In this document: piece after piece, positions 25,294-34,231 of the stretch
Layout of the letters: each line of letters opens with the position of its first letter
Position numbering within the stretch: position 1 is the stretch's first letter
Assembly: GCF_030866765.1 (NCBI RefSeq)
Contig: NZ_CP133017.1
Location: forward strand, 528,501 to 592,500
DNA from: Paenibacillus silvisoli
GTDB lineage: Bacteria; Bacillota; Bacilli; Paenibacillales; Paenibacillaceae
Direction of reading: 5' to 3'
Length of the DNA: 64,000 bases
Program-made: the position numbers and the translations under genes
The notes under the pieces: model-generated
Seen by the model: the letters and a program-made list of their open reading frames with translations, nothing else
The model's database searches: none
What the model was told of the DNA's origin: nothing

Positions 25294-26927
25294 GCCAGCA
25301 GGCCTCCTTTCCGCAGCTCTTCTTGCAGCGCCCGCAGGCGGCTGTGTTTAGCGGCGAAGGCATCGAAAAACTGCTCCCAGCGCTCGGGCTTTTTAAGCTT
25401 GACGTACAGCTTGTTCAACCGCTTGAGCAGCTTCACCGCCATCTTGTAGCTATCCCGGTTCTTGAGCAGCACATAGCGCTCGACCGCCTGATGATAGAAA
25501 GGCAGCAGCAGCTCCGGCGCTTCCTTCTCGATCGGCTTCAGCACGCCGACTCTGAATTCGAGCGGCTCCTGGCCGCGGCTCAGCTGGTAATCCATCCACT
25601 GCTGCCATCTGCCGTAGGCCATCAGGTTCTCTTCATACAAGCTGCGGGAATAAGGCAGCATCGCGGCGAGCGTCTTCCACATCCGCGGCTCGGCCTCTTC
25701 GGCATGGGCGAGAGCCGTTTGCCAGTAGACGCCATAAGAGGATAAGTCGTCGCCGCGGAAGCCGCCGAGCAGCGGCCCGACGTGCTCGAGCCAGCTGACG
25801 AGACGGTGCCAGGCCTCGGCATGGACAAGCGCTTCGAACAGCGGCGCGGCTTGGGCCGGCTGCAGCGTTTTTTTGTCCGCGGCATCCCGCAGCAGCGCGA
25901 ATGCGTCCTCGTCGCGGTTCAGCTCGAAGAGCATCAGGCATTGGGCCAGCGTCCACGGCAAATAGGAGAGATGCTGCCCCAGCGCGTCGGCTGCTGTCCG
26001 CAGCTCCTGCAGCTCTGCATGGACAAGCGCCGGATTGCCGTCCAAATTCGGCCGGATCCACTGCATCCACACCGCTTGATACAGCTTGGTAAAGCAGTTC
26101 AAGCTGCGGTCCTCCCGCAGCATATGGGTGCGCAAATAAGCCAGCGTTTCCGTCAGGCGCGGCCAATAGCCGGATTCCGAAGTGATCGGCAGCAGTTCGG
26201 CAAGGCCGTTCATGGCCTCGGAGAGCAGTTCGTCCATGGCAAGCTGCGTATGATAGCCCATAAAAAGACCGGAATGGCGCCAGTCCTCCTGCGCGGGCTT
26301 CACCATCTTCTCCAGCGCGAACAAGGATGCGTGCAGCTTGAACAGCATCTCTCCGACAAGCGGCAGCGCCGGTTTCAGACTGTAGATGCCAGTCAGCATG
26401 TCCTTGGCTTCCTGCAGAAAGCGCGGACTGTGGCCGAAGGGACCGAGCGTCGCGGCGAATCGTTCGTGCCATTCGGGCACGCTTAACGACGCGAACTCCT
26501 CCGGTTCAAAAGCCGCGGGCCGCACCGGCAGCGCCTTCCCCTTAGCGGCGGCGTTGGCAGCAGCGCCGGGCTTGCCCGAGACGGCAGCAACGGCTGCGCG
26601 CGCATTCACGATCGCCGGGACGGGGCGCCCTTGATCGGAAGCATAATAGAGCAGCACCGCAATGATATGCTTGCAGCGGGCCGCCACAGGACAGGAGCAA
26701 TCGCTCTTGTCCACATGGAGCAGATCCACCGAAACGTCGTAGAGGTTCGAACCGTCTACGGACGCATCGACGATAGACGTGTCGCTCATCGTAACGGCGT
26801 GCACGCGGTCCTGCTTAAAGTATTGAAAGCCCCGTTTGAGCGTAAGATCGTCGAAGCTGCGGCCCACTTGAGCAACGAGCTGATTCCATTGCGCGTCATC
26901 GAGGGCAAATGGCAGAGTAGTAGTCAT
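25290..26927 (-). CDS. SWIM zinc-finger protein
   Basis: In this 545-residue protein an N-terminal SWIM finger uses Cys77, Cys79, Cys85 and His87 (CSCPVAARCKH), as in proteins that bind DNA or partners. The rest is an alpha-helical repeat-like region with many Trp/Leu segments (EAWHRLVSWLEHVGP, MLFELNRDEDAFALLRDAA) that resembles helical scaffolds. Start ATG 26927 is chosen because AGGAG lies 11 bases upstream. A minus-strand TATAAT at 26970-26975 would place the transcript start downstream of the alternative ATG at 26966. It is the first gene of a two-gene operon with the SNF2 helicase. Confidence 0.85.
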   Translation of the reverse strand: MTTTLPFALDDAQWNQLVAQVGRSFDDLTLKRGFQYFKQDRVHAVTMSDTSIVDASVDGSNLYDVSVDLLHVDKSDCSCPVAARCKHIIAVLLYYASDQGRPVPAIVNARAAVAAVSGKPGAAANAAAKGKALPVRPAAFEPEEFASLSVPEWHERFAATLGPFGHSPRFLQEAKDMLTGIYSLKPALPLVGEMLFKLHASLFALEKMVKPAQEDWRHSGLFMGYHTQLAMDELLSEAMNGLAELLPITSESGYWPRLTETLAYLRTHMLREDRSLNCFTKLYQAVWMQWIRPNLDGNPALVHAELQELRTAADALGQHLSYLPWTLAQCLMLFELNRDEDAFALLRDAADKKTLQPAQAAPLFEALVHAEAWHRLVSWLEHVGPLLGGFRGDDLSSYGVYWQTALAHAEEAEPRMWKTLAAMLPYSRSLYEENLMAYGRWQQWMDYQLSRGQEPLEFRVGVLKPIEKEAPELLLPFYHQAVERYVLLKNRDSYKMAVKLLKRLNKLYVKLKKPERWEQFFDAFAAKHSRLRALQEELRKGGLLA

Positions 26928-27076
26928 GATTTTGGCGTCTCCTGCACGAGAATTCATAAACTGCATTCTATTATATCAGGTTTCGGAGGTCGCAGAAGCA
27001 TGTAGTTAAAGCCGAACGATCTTCGAACTTCAACTTCGAAAGTTCGTTTCTACACGCAAAATCAATCAAAAAGGCA

Positions 27077-27105
27077 TTGACACAGCCCGTCGCTTTCATT
27101 AATCT
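27077..27105 (+). promoter_or_regulatory. SigA-type promoter of the purine permease leader
   Basis: TTGACA (27077-27082), a 17-base spacer and TAATCT (27100-27105) form a good housekeeping promoter. The expected start near 27112 is about 40 bases before the riboswitch aptamer. Confidence 0.75.
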
Positions 27106-27149
27106 AGTAAAGGATTTGCCCGATGAAATAAATAAATAGACCAAAGTCC

Positions 27150-27216
27150 GTTCGTATATCCTCAATAATATGGTTTGAGGGTTTCTACAAGGAGCCGAAG
27201 AATCCTAACTACGAGC
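27150..27216 (+). ncRNA. Purine riboswitch aptamer, guanine/hypoxanthine type
   Basis: The class hallmarks are present in order: P1 strand TTCGTA; P2 CCTCAA with TTTGAGG closing loop TAATATGG; the core GTTTCTAC; P3 AGGA with TCCT; then J3/1 AACTACGAG closing P1. The base that pairs with the ligand (position 74 in the Bacillus xpt numbering) is C in A-C-T-A, which specifies guanine or hypoxanthine rather than adenine. It sits directly upstream of a purine permease gene, the expected target. Confidence 0.88.
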
Positions 27217-27270
27217 ATAGGGGTACGTGTATCTATGACCCTCCCTATGCCTTGAGGTTAGGTTTTTTTA
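27204..27270 (+). terminator. Riboswitch-controlled terminator
   Basis: CCTAAC (27204-27209) pairs with GTTAGG (27257-27262), continued by GAGCATAGGG with CCCTATGCCTTGAG, then seven Ts. The 5' strand lies inside the aptamer (P3, J3/1 and P1 strands), so the terminator and the ligand-bound fold exclude each other. Confidence 0.8.
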
Positions 27271-27338
27271 TTTGGGGGAAACTACCGGATACGAGAAAAG
27301 TCCGGATCAGAAAGGCTACAGGAGGCTCTTACACGGCT

Positions 27339-28637
27339 ATGGAAAAATGGTTCAAGCTGAAGGAACGCGGCACGACGATGTCAACCGAAGTGACGGCGGG
27401 CATCACGACATTTTTAACGATGGTTTATATTGTGATCGTAAACCCGGGCATTCTGAGCGAGGCCGGCATGGATTTCCACGGCGTATTCATCGCGACGGTG
27501 CTGGCCAGCATTACCGCTACGCTGATTATGGGCGTATTCGCGAATTATCCGATCGTCATCGCGCCGGGCATGGGGCTTAACGCGTACTTCGCGTTCAGCG
27601 TCGTCGGCGGGAGCGGTATCTCGTGGCAGGTCGCGCTTGGCGCCGTTTTTGTCTCGGGGGTGCTGTTCATCCTGCTGTCGCTAACGAAGTTTCGCTATAT
27701 GCTGCTGGACGCGATTCCGACAAGTCTGAAGCACGCCATCACCGCGGGCATCGGCTTGTTCATCACGTTCATCGGGCTGCAAAATGCCAAAATCATCGTG
27801 GACTCCCCGGCGACGCTGCTGACGCTTGGCGACTTGTCGGCGCCGATGACGCTGCTGACGATCGTCGGCCTGATCGTGTCGCTGATCTTGATGGCTTATC
27901 GCGTTCGGGGCTTCCTGTTCGTGGGCATGATCGTCACGGCCGTTATCGCGCTGCTGACCGGCCAGCTTCATTTCCCGGACACGATCGCAGCGCTGCCCAG
28001 CGGGCTGAACGCCACGGCGTTCCAGCTGGATATCGGCAGCGTGTTCACGCAGGGGCTGTACTCGGTTATTTTCACCTTCTTATTAATTACGCTGTTCGAT
28101 ACGACCGGTACGATGCTCGGCGTCGCGGAGCAAGCCGGACTGCTCAAAGACAATAAATTCCCGCGCTCCCAAGGCGCGCTGCTGGCCGATGCTGTCGGCA
28201 CAACGGCAGGTGCGCTGCTCGGCACGAGCCCGACGTCGGCTTACATCGAGTCGAGCGCAGGCGTTGCGATCGGCGGCCGGACGGGCCTGACTGCCGTAGT
28301 CGTCAGCATCCTGCTGGCCGTGACGCTGTTCTTCTCGCCCGTCGTGTCCGTGCTTGCCGGCATCCCGGCAATTACGGCCCCGGCGCTGATCATCGTCGGC
28401 TTCCTGATGCTGAACGTGCTGCGCAAGATCGAGTGGAACGACCTGGAGGAAGCATTCCCGGCATTTCTGATCGTCGTTTTGATGCCGCTGACCTACAGCA
28501 TCGCGACAGGCATCGGCATCGGCTTCATCGTCTATCCGGTGCTGAAGCTGATCCGCGGCAAGGTGAAGGACGTGCATCCGATCTTCTACTTGTTCGCCGT
28601 GCTGTTCTTCATTCAAATCGTATTTTTCAGCCATTAA
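27339..28637 (+). CDS. Purine permease, NCS2/AzgA (PbuG-like) family
   Basis: This 432-residue membrane protein has about 12-14 helices and imports hypoxanthine, guanine or related bases. The N-terminal signature [18 protein letters not shown] and the following [19 protein letters not shown] are typical of the AzgA/PbuG branch. [18 protein letters not shown] and [14 protein letters not shown] carry the substrate-site residues. ATG 27339 is chosen; AGGAGG lies 13 bases upstream, which is long. The purine riboswitch upstream confirms the substrate class. A single gene with no terminator evident after it. Confidence 0.93.
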   Translation: MEKWFKLKERGTTMSTEVTAGITTFLTMVYIVIVNPGILSEAGMDFHGVFIATVLASITATLIMGVFANYPIVIAPGMGLNAYFAFSVVGGSGISWQVALGAVFVSGVLFILLSLTKFRYMLLDAIPTSLKHAITAGIGLFITFIGLQNAKIIVDSPATLLTLGDLSAPMTLLTIVGLIVSLILMAYRVRGFLFVGMIVTAVIALLTGQLHFPDTIAALPSGLNATAFQLDIGSVFTQGLYSVIFTFLLITLFDTTGTMLGVAEQAGLLKDNKFPRSQGALLADAVGTTAGALLGTSPTSAYIESSAGVAIGGRTGLTAVVVSILLAVTLFFSPVVSVLAGIPAITAPALIIVGFLMLNVLRKIEWNDLEEAFPAFLIVVLMPLTYSIATGIGIGFIVYPVLKLIRGKVKDVHPIFYLFAVLFFIQIVFFSH

Positions 28638-28761
28638 ATGTGAAAAGTATTAGCAAATCCAATAAAAAACGCATGCGCGTCTCGAAAAGATCTAACACTT
28701 TGTTGCTATACTGACGTTGCATCTTAGAAATGTAATCGCCGCGCAGATAGGAGAGACAGCT

Positions 28762-29229
28762 ATGAACCGCGTTGTTGGACTCGGCGAATGGGTTTGTTCA
28801 GGCAACCAAGTAGATATCATCAGCACCTTCGCCTTGTCCACCTGCGTGGCGGTTACAGCCTACTGTCCCGTAAAGAAAGTAGCAGGCTTGATTCACATCG
28901 TGCTGCCTGAGCCGTTGTCGACCAAGGATGAGAAGGTCCGTCCGGGCTATTTCGCATCGACTGGCGTTCCGCTTCTTATTCGCAAGATGGTAGAGCAGTT
29001 CGGCTGCCGCAAGCAAAATCTCGTCATACAGCTGTTTGGCGGCGCCGAGCCGCAGAAACGCAATTATTTCCGCATCGGAAGCCGCAATTTGGAGCAGGTG
29101 CAGCGGATGCTGCAGAGCCTGGAGATCGAGACGGTGAAGGCGGATGTCGGCGGGCAGGTCAGCCGGACGCTGCACATGAGCGTGAAGACAGGGGAAATCA
29201 AGCTGTCGACGCTGCCGTTAAGCAGTTAA
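28762..29229 (+). CDS. cheD: Chemoreceptor glutamine deamidase CheD
   Basis: The 155-residue enzyme deamidates glutamines on methyl-accepting chemotaxis proteins. Catalytic Cys28 (FALSTCVAV) and His45 (GLIHIVLPE) are in place, as is the family segment GCRKQNLVIQLFGGAE. ATG 28762 follows AGGAGAG. In Bacillus relatives cheD lies in the large fla/che operon with cheC; here it stands alone between a purine permease and a diguanylate cyclase. I do not see a SigD-type promoter in the 124 bases before it. Confidence 0.93.
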   Translation: MNRVVGLGEWVCSGNQVDIISTFALSTCVAVTAYCPVKKVAGLIHIVLPEPLSTKDEKVRPGYFASTGVPLLIRKMVEQFGCRKQNLVIQLFGGAEPQKRNYFRIGSRNLEQVQRMLQSLEIETVKADVGGQVSRTLHMSVKTGEIKLSTLPLSS

Positions 29230-29330
29230 AACATCAAATATAATAGAAAAATGTTCCAACAACTCAGAGGAATTTCATTCCGGCTGTCGAATAATGACAT
29301 TACATTCATCGTTCAAGCGGGTGCAGCATT

Positions 29331-30731
29331 ATGGCGACATGGTTAATGGTACTTTTCATAATAATAATAATCGCAGCGGCTCTCTTCGGGGGCCGCTTCT
29401 CTTACGTTCGGCTAAAAAAAGCGGAAGAGAAGCTGGAGGCGCTTCAGCATGAATATTCGACGCTTCTTCGCGAGCAGCAAGGCATTACGTTCCGGTTTAA
29501 GAAGATAGACGGCAAATACCGCTACACGCTGGCCGACGGGCAGTTGTTCTACAAGCTCGGTTTGACGCAGGCGGATATCGGCAAGTCGATGGAAGAGATT
29601 ATGCCCGGTCATATGCATGCCTATATTCGCGAGGTCTACGATCGGGCTTGGGCGGGGGAGCGATTCCAGTACGAGTCGGGCTTTAACGGGTACACGTACT
29701 TAAACAGCGTCATGCCGATTATCGAGAACGGCGAGACGGTCGAGGTGATCGTGGTCGGCAGCGATATTACGGAGCGGAAACAGGCGGAGCAGGAAATCAG
29801 AGAGAGCGAGGAGCGCTATAGGCGGCTTGTCGATCTGTCGCCGGACGCCATCGTCATTATCTCGGAAAACAAGGTGGTGCTCGCCAACCAGAAGGCGATT
29901 CAGTACTTGGGAGATGGCAGCCGGGAGAAGCTGAACAACCGGGCCATTCGGGAAATGATCCATCCGGATTATTTCCCCCGCGCCAAGTGGCATTTACAGC
30001 AGGTTTTTGAGAACAAGGGCATTTTGCCGCCGTTCGAAAGCGTCTATTTGCGGACGGACGGCGAACCGATCCATGTCGAGGTCATTGCGTCCTATATGCC
30101 CTATAACGGCGTTCCCGCCGCAATGGTGATTTTTCGCGATATTACCGAGCGCAAGCGGGCGGAGCAGCAAATGCATGAAACGAACAAATTGCTGTCGCAT
30201 CTGGCGAGCATCGATGGGCTTACGGGCATCGCGAACCGCCGGCATTTCGACGATTCGTTCGCGAAGGAGTGGGACCTTGCGGTGCAGGGCTCGCTTTCGT
30301 TATCGCTCATCCTATGCGACATCGACTATTTTAAAAGGTATAATGATACTTACGGACATCAAGAGGGCGATACCTGCCTGCGGCTGGTCGCAGGCGCATT
30401 GAACGCGGTTCCGCTGCCGGGCGGCGGCTTCGTGGCGCGCTATGGCGGGGAAGAATTCGTCGCGCTGCTCCCGGAAACGGAGGCGGCCGAGGCGGAGGAG
30501 CTGGGCAGATTGCTCGGCGAGGGGATCGCCAAGCTCGAAATCCCGCATAGCGCCTCGCGCGTCAGCAGCGTCGTCACGATCAGCATCGGCGCTGCAACGC
30601 TTACGCCGACGGCCGACATGGACCGGGAAATGCTGTTTCGCAGAGCCGATACCGCGCTTTACGTCGCGAAGCAGCAGGGACGGAATCAGATGCGGATGTA
30701 CGACGAAACTTTGGTTAAAGAAGGTGTGTAA
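29331..30731 (+). CDS. PAS-PAS-GGDEF diguanylate cyclase
   Basis: This 466-residue membrane protein has one N-terminal helix (about residues 4-20), a short coiled coil, and PAS domain 1 (about 45-150, ending SDITERKQAEQE). PAS domain 2 follows (about 155-275, ending FRDITERKRAEQQ), then a GGDEF domain with active-site RYGGEEF and the nearby LCDIDYFKRYNDTYGH. The A-site is intact, so it should make c-di-GMP from GTP. No RxxD inhibitory site is seen just before GGEEF (the residues are VPLPGGGFVA), so product inhibition may be lacking. The RNase H gene follows without a gap. Confidence 0.92.
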   Translation: MATWLMVLFIIIIIAAALFGGRFSYVRLKKAEEKLEALQHEYSTLLREQQGITFRFKKIDGKYRYTLADGQLFYKLGLTQADIGKSMEEIMPGHMHAYIREVYDRAWAGERFQYESGFNGYTYLNSVMPIIENGETVEVIVVGSDITERKQAEQEIRESEERYRRLVDLSPDAIVIISENKVVLANQKAIQYLGDGSREKLNNRAIREMIHPDYFPRAKWHLQQVFENKGILPPFESVYLRTDGEPIHVEVIASYMPYNGVPAAMVIFRDITERKRAEQQMHETNKLLSHLASIDGLTGIANRRHFDDSFAKEWDLAVQGSLSLSLILCDIDYFKRYNDTYGHQEGDTCLRLVAGALNAVPLPGGGFVARYGGEEFVALLPETEAAEAEELGRLLGEGIAKLEIPHSASRVSSVVTISIGAATLTPTADMDREMLFRRADTALYVAKQQGRNQMRMYDETLVKEGV

Positions 30732-31406
30732 GTGGCGAAGCAGAAGTTTTATGTCGTCTGGGTAGGGCGCAAACCGGGCGTATACACAAGCTGGGGCGAT
30801 TGCCAGGCACAGACGAGCGGGTTCGAGGATGCCAAGTTTAAGTCGTATGAATCACGCGCGGAAGCCGAGCAAGCGTTTCAAGGCGGCTGGAAGAAGCACT
30901 GGGGGCAGGGAGGCGGCGCAAGCGCAGGCGCATCGTCGGGCAAAAGCGGTTTTGGCTATCCGCGCAAGAAGCCCGCTGCCGCGGATGCCCATAGCGAGGA
31001 AATCGATTACGACAGCATTTCCGTCGATGTCGGCACGAACGGCAACCCCGGCCCCGTGGAATACAAGGGCGTGGATACGCGCACGGGCGAAGTGATTTTC
31101 GCCGTCGGGCCGATTTCCAAGGGGACGAACAACCTCGGCGAGTTTCTCGCCATCGTGCACGGGCTTGCTTATTTGAAGAAGCTGGGCAGCAGCAAGACGG
31201 TCTACAGCGACTCCATGAACGCGCTCAAATGGGTCAAGCAGAAGTCCGTATCGACCACGCTTCCGCGGGATCATTCAACGGAGGAAATCTGGCTTATGAT
31301 CGACCGTGCGGTCAAATGGCTGCAAACGAATACCTACTCGAATAAGGTGCTCAAGTGGCAAACGAAAGAGTGGGGCGAAATTAAGGCGGATTACGGACGC
31401 AAGTAA
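30732..31406 (+). CDS. Ribonuclease H with N-terminal viroplasmin/RNase H1-type domain
   Basis: The 224-residue protein joins a hybrid-binding N-domain (residues 3-50, KFYVVWVGRKPGVYTSW, as in eukaryote-like RNase H1) through a Gly/Ser-rich linker to an RNase H catalytic domain. Likely metal-binding residues are Asp99, Glu137 (NLGEFLAI), Asp160 (YSDSMNA) and Asp220 (KADYGRK). It should cut the RNA strand of RNA-DNA hybrids. The start is GTG 30732, immediately after the preceding stop, with AAGAAGG upstream. The catalytic domain lacks some helices of E. coli RNase HI, including the basic protrusion. Confidence 0.88.
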   Translation: MAKQKFYVVWVGRKPGVYTSWGDCQAQTSGFEDAKFKSYESRAEAEQAFQGGWKKHWGQGGGASAGASSGKSGFGYPRKKPAAADAHSEEIDYDSISVDVGTNGNPGPVEYKGVDTRTGEVIFAVGPISKGTNNLGEFLAIVHGLAYLKKLGSSKTVYSDSMNALKWVKQKSVSTTLPRDHSTEEIWLMIDRAVKWLQTNTYSNKVLKWQTKEWGEIKADYGRK

Positions 31407-31444
31407 GCGTCCGGCCTGCCAAGGAAGGCGAGGATACCGCCGTC

Positions 31445-31753
31445 ATGGCATTTCAGGAAATAACCGAGCAGCAATGGCTGAGCGAAAGCAAAGCGGAGGA
31501 AGAAAGGGAGGCGCTCTTCTTCTTCACGCCGCTCTGCGGAACGTGCAAGCTGGCGCTGCGCATGCTCGAAATTGCCGAAGCGGCCGGCATCGCGGTGCCG
31601 GTTCGCACCATGAATATCAACTTCGCGCCGGCTTTGCGCGAACGGTGGCGCATTTCGAGCGTGCCCTGTCTCGCGCTGCTGGAGGGCGGACAACCGGTCC
31701 GCTTCGAATATGCGATGCGCTCCGTGGATGATCTCTACCGGCTGCTGCAATAA
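31445..31753 (+). CDS. Thioredoxin family protein
   Basis: This is a 102-residue cytoplasmic thioredoxin-fold protein. The redox motif is Cys31-Gly-Thr-Cys34 (TPLCGTCKLA), different from the CGPC of standard thioredoxin. The cis-proline is in ISSVPCLALLEGG, with an additional Cys just after it. It is similar to the YtpP-like thioredoxins of Bacilli. ATG 31445; GGCGAGG lies upstream. It ends at a good terminator and may share a transcript with the RNase H gene. Confidence 0.87.
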   Translation: MAFQEITEQQWLSESKAEEEREALFFFTPLCGTCKLALRMLEIAEAAGIAVPVRTMNINFAPALRERWRISSVPCLALLEGGQPVRFEYAMRSVDDLYRLLQ

Positions 31754-31788
31754 ACGCTCCTTCCCATGAGGAAGGGGCGTTTTTTTTA
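31754..31788 (+). terminator. Rho-independent terminator
   Basis: AACGCTCCTTCC pairs with GGAAGGGGCGTT around a short CATGA loop, followed by a run of Ts. It ends the GGDEF-RNase H-thioredoxin unit. Confidence 0.85.
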
Positions 31789-31940
31789 CATTTTGATGCT
31801 ATTTTACATAAAAATCTAACAGTTATTAAATAACTTTGCTAACGACTCCATGGTACATTTGAACCAACTAGCGTACTAAAGAACGAAATTTGAAAATCTC
31901 ATCATGCGACTGCAGACGCTGTTTGGGGAGGCCGGGACCG

Positions 31941-34229
31941 TTGAAGGCGAATATCAAGCCGTTATTGTTTATTTTGCTGTGCTCGACACTGCTCGTCGCC
32001 GGCATCAGCTTCTTCTCGTATTCCCAATCGAAGTCCATTTTGAAAGAAAAAATGACGCTTTCCACGCAGCAGACGGTGCTGCAAACGGTAGACAAGCTGA
32101 ATATCGTTTTGCGCGGCTACGAGGATCTCACGTACAACCTGATTACGGACAGCACGATTCTGAGCAACTTGGACACGTTTAGCGACGCGGCCAGCAATCG
32201 CCTGGACCGCTTCAACGCGGAAAGATCGATCAAGACGACGATTGCGGTCCGTTTCTTCAGCAAAGGCGAATTTACCGGCGTTCATTTGCTTCCGCTTGAT
32301 TTAACGCTGGATGCGATTTCGTCCAACCGTCCCGACGAGGGCATCGCCGATTTTACGCAGACGGAGTGGTTCGATCAGGCGCTGGACGGCGGCGGACGGA
32401 TCGTCTGGCATGAAACGCAGCGGAAAGGCTATTTGTCCGGCGAGTCCTCGTTCGCGATCAGCCGCGGACTGACGCTCGGTTCCGGAAAGCGGTATATGCT
32501 GCTCGTCGAAATCGCCACCCGCGTACTGAACGAAACGCTGGCCGAAGATCCGCTTGGCGAGGGCGGCGAACTGGTCTTATTGAACGCCGACAATCGGCTG
32601 CTCAGCACGTCGAAGAGCCGGGCCGAAGGCGATATGTACGAGCTGCCCATGCCGCTCTCGTCCGATATCGAGCGAGAGACATGGACGTCCGGGCTGGAGA
32701 CCGCAACGATCCATGCCGGCGGCGAGCAGAAGCTCGTCATCTCCGGCAGGCTGACTACGGAAAGCTGGAAGGTCGAAGCGGCGGTTCCGGTAGCCGGGCT
32801 TGTGAAGGATACGCGCAAAATCCGCAATACGACGTTGGCGAGCGTCCTTATCATCGCGCTGGTCACCTACGTGTTCAACTATTTGTATCAGCGCAGGCGC
32901 AGCGATGCCCGGATCCATTACATGGCCTATCACGATCATCTGACGGATCTGGCGAATCGCAAGCTGTTCCTTGAATTGCTGGATAAGCAAATCGCCCTCT
33001 CCAAGGCGCAGAGCCAGCGGTTCGCCGTGCTGTTCATCGACCTGGACCGGCTCAAAATCATCAACGATACGTTCGGTCACGCCGCGGGCGACAAGCTGCT
33101 GATCGACATCTCGGAGCGGCTGAAGAAGCAGCTCGACAAGTCGTATGCGATCGCGCGATTCGGCGGCGACGAATTTCTCGTCCTTATGCCGCAGATCGGC
33201 GGCGAGAATGCCGTGGAAGCCGTCATTCACCGCATTGCGGCCATGATTCAACAGCCGGTCTACTATCAGGATAAAGAGCTGTTCGTGTCCGCCAGCATCG
33301 GCATCAGCATCTACCCGCAGCATGGCGAGGACGGCTCGTCGTTGATCAAGAACGCGGACATGGCGATGTACAGCGTCAAGGAAAGCGGCCGGAGCAGCCA
33401 CCGGTTCTACGATGCGGCCATGGAGAAGAAGTCGTACGGCCAGCTGACGCTGGAACGGGACTTGCGCAAAGCGTTGGAGCGCGAGCAGCTGCTCCTTATG
33501 TATCAGCCCCAGATCGAGCTGGCGACCGGCCGCATTGCCGGCGTCGAGGCCTTGGTACGATGGAAGCACCACGACTATGGCATGATTCCGCCCGGCGACT
33601 TTATCGCGATCGCGGAAGATTCCCGCCTCATCATCCCGATCGGCGAATGGATCTTATACACGGCCTGCTTGCAAAATAAATCGTGGCAGAATGATGGTCT
33701 GCCCGCGGTTCAAGTGTCCGTCAATTTGTCGATTCACCAGTTCCAGAACGACGGCATGGTCGACATGGTCTCCCGGGTATTGAAGCAGACGGGTCTGGAT
33801 CCGCAATACTTGGAGCTGGAGATTACGGAATCGATCGCGATGCAGGACGTGGATCAGGTTATTCTTACGCTGAGGGCGTTGTCCGAGCTAGGCGTTAAAA
33901 TATCGATCGACGATTTCGGCACCGGCTACTCCTCGCTCAGTTATTTGAAAAACTTCCCGATCCACCGCCTGAAAGTGGACAAGTCCTTCCTCGACGATAT
34001 GTGCGAAAGCCCGAAGGAGCGCGCTATCGTCGGCGCGATTATCGTCATGTCGCACAGCCTGAATTTGAAGGTTACCGCCGAAGGCGTCGAGACGATGCAG
34101 CAGGTGCAGCTGCTGAGCGAATTGAATTGCGACGATGCGCAGGGGTATATTTTCAGCCGTCCTCTTCCGCCGGGGGAATGCGCGCTGCGGTTAGCGGACA
34201 ATTACAGTTACGCGGGAAGGAGGGCTTAG
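31941..34229 (+). CDS. Sensor-GGDEF-EAL cyclic-di-GMP protein
   Basis: In this 762-residue membrane protein helix 1 (about residues 7-25) and helix 2 (about 295-312, VLIIALVTYVFNYLY) bracket an extracytoplasmic sensor domain of about 270 residues, probably Cache-like. A GGDEF domain follows with intact ARFGGDEFLV, then an EAL domain with VEALVRWKH and DDFGTGYSSLSYLK. It may be both cyclase and phosphodiesterase. Start TTG 31941 is chosen because GGGGAGG lies eight bases before; an upstream in-frame ATG (31890) has no ribosome site. The next gene, a sugar-binding lipoprotein, begins two bases after the stop. Confidence 0.9.
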   Translation: MKANIKPLLFILLCSTLLVAGISFFSYSQSKSILKEKMTLSTQQTVLQTVDKLNIVLRGYEDLTYNLITDSTILSNLDTFSDAASNRLDRFNAERSIKTTIAVRFFSKGEFTGVHLLPLDLTLDAISSNRPDEGIADFTQTEWFDQALDGGGRIVWHETQRKGYLSGESSFAISRGLTLGSGKRYMLLVEIATRVLNETLAEDPLGEGGELVLLNADNRLLSTSKSRAEGDMYELPMPLSSDIERETWTSGLETATIHAGGEQKLVISGRLTTESWKVEAAVPVAGLVKDTRKIRNTTLASVLIIALVTYVFNYLYQRRRSDARIHYMAYHDHLTDLANRKLFLELLDKQIALSKAQSQRFAVLFIDLDRLKIINDTFGHAAGDKLLIDISERLKKQLDKSYAIARFGGDEFLVLMPQIGGENAVEAVIHRIAAMIQQPVYYQDKELFVSASIGISIYPQHGEDGSSLIKNADMAMYSVKESGRSSHRFYDAAMEKKSYGQLTLERDLRKALEREQLLLMYQPQIELATGRIAGVEALVRWKHHDYGMIPPGDFIAIAEDSRLIIPIGEWILYTACLQNKSWQNDGLPAVQVSVNLSIHQFQNDGMVDMVSRVLKQTGLDPQYLELEITESIAMQDVDQVILTLRALSELGVKISIDDFGTGYSSLSYLKNFPIHRLKVDKSFLDDMCESPKERAIVGAIIVMSHSLNLKVTAEGVETMQQVQLLSELNCDDAQGYIFSRPLPPGECALRLADNYSYAGRRA

Positions 34230-34231
34230 CG

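Noticed and set aside
28638-28761. A SigD-type motility promoter for cheD.
   Set aside because: No TAAA-N15-GCCGATAA-like pattern could be found in the gap.
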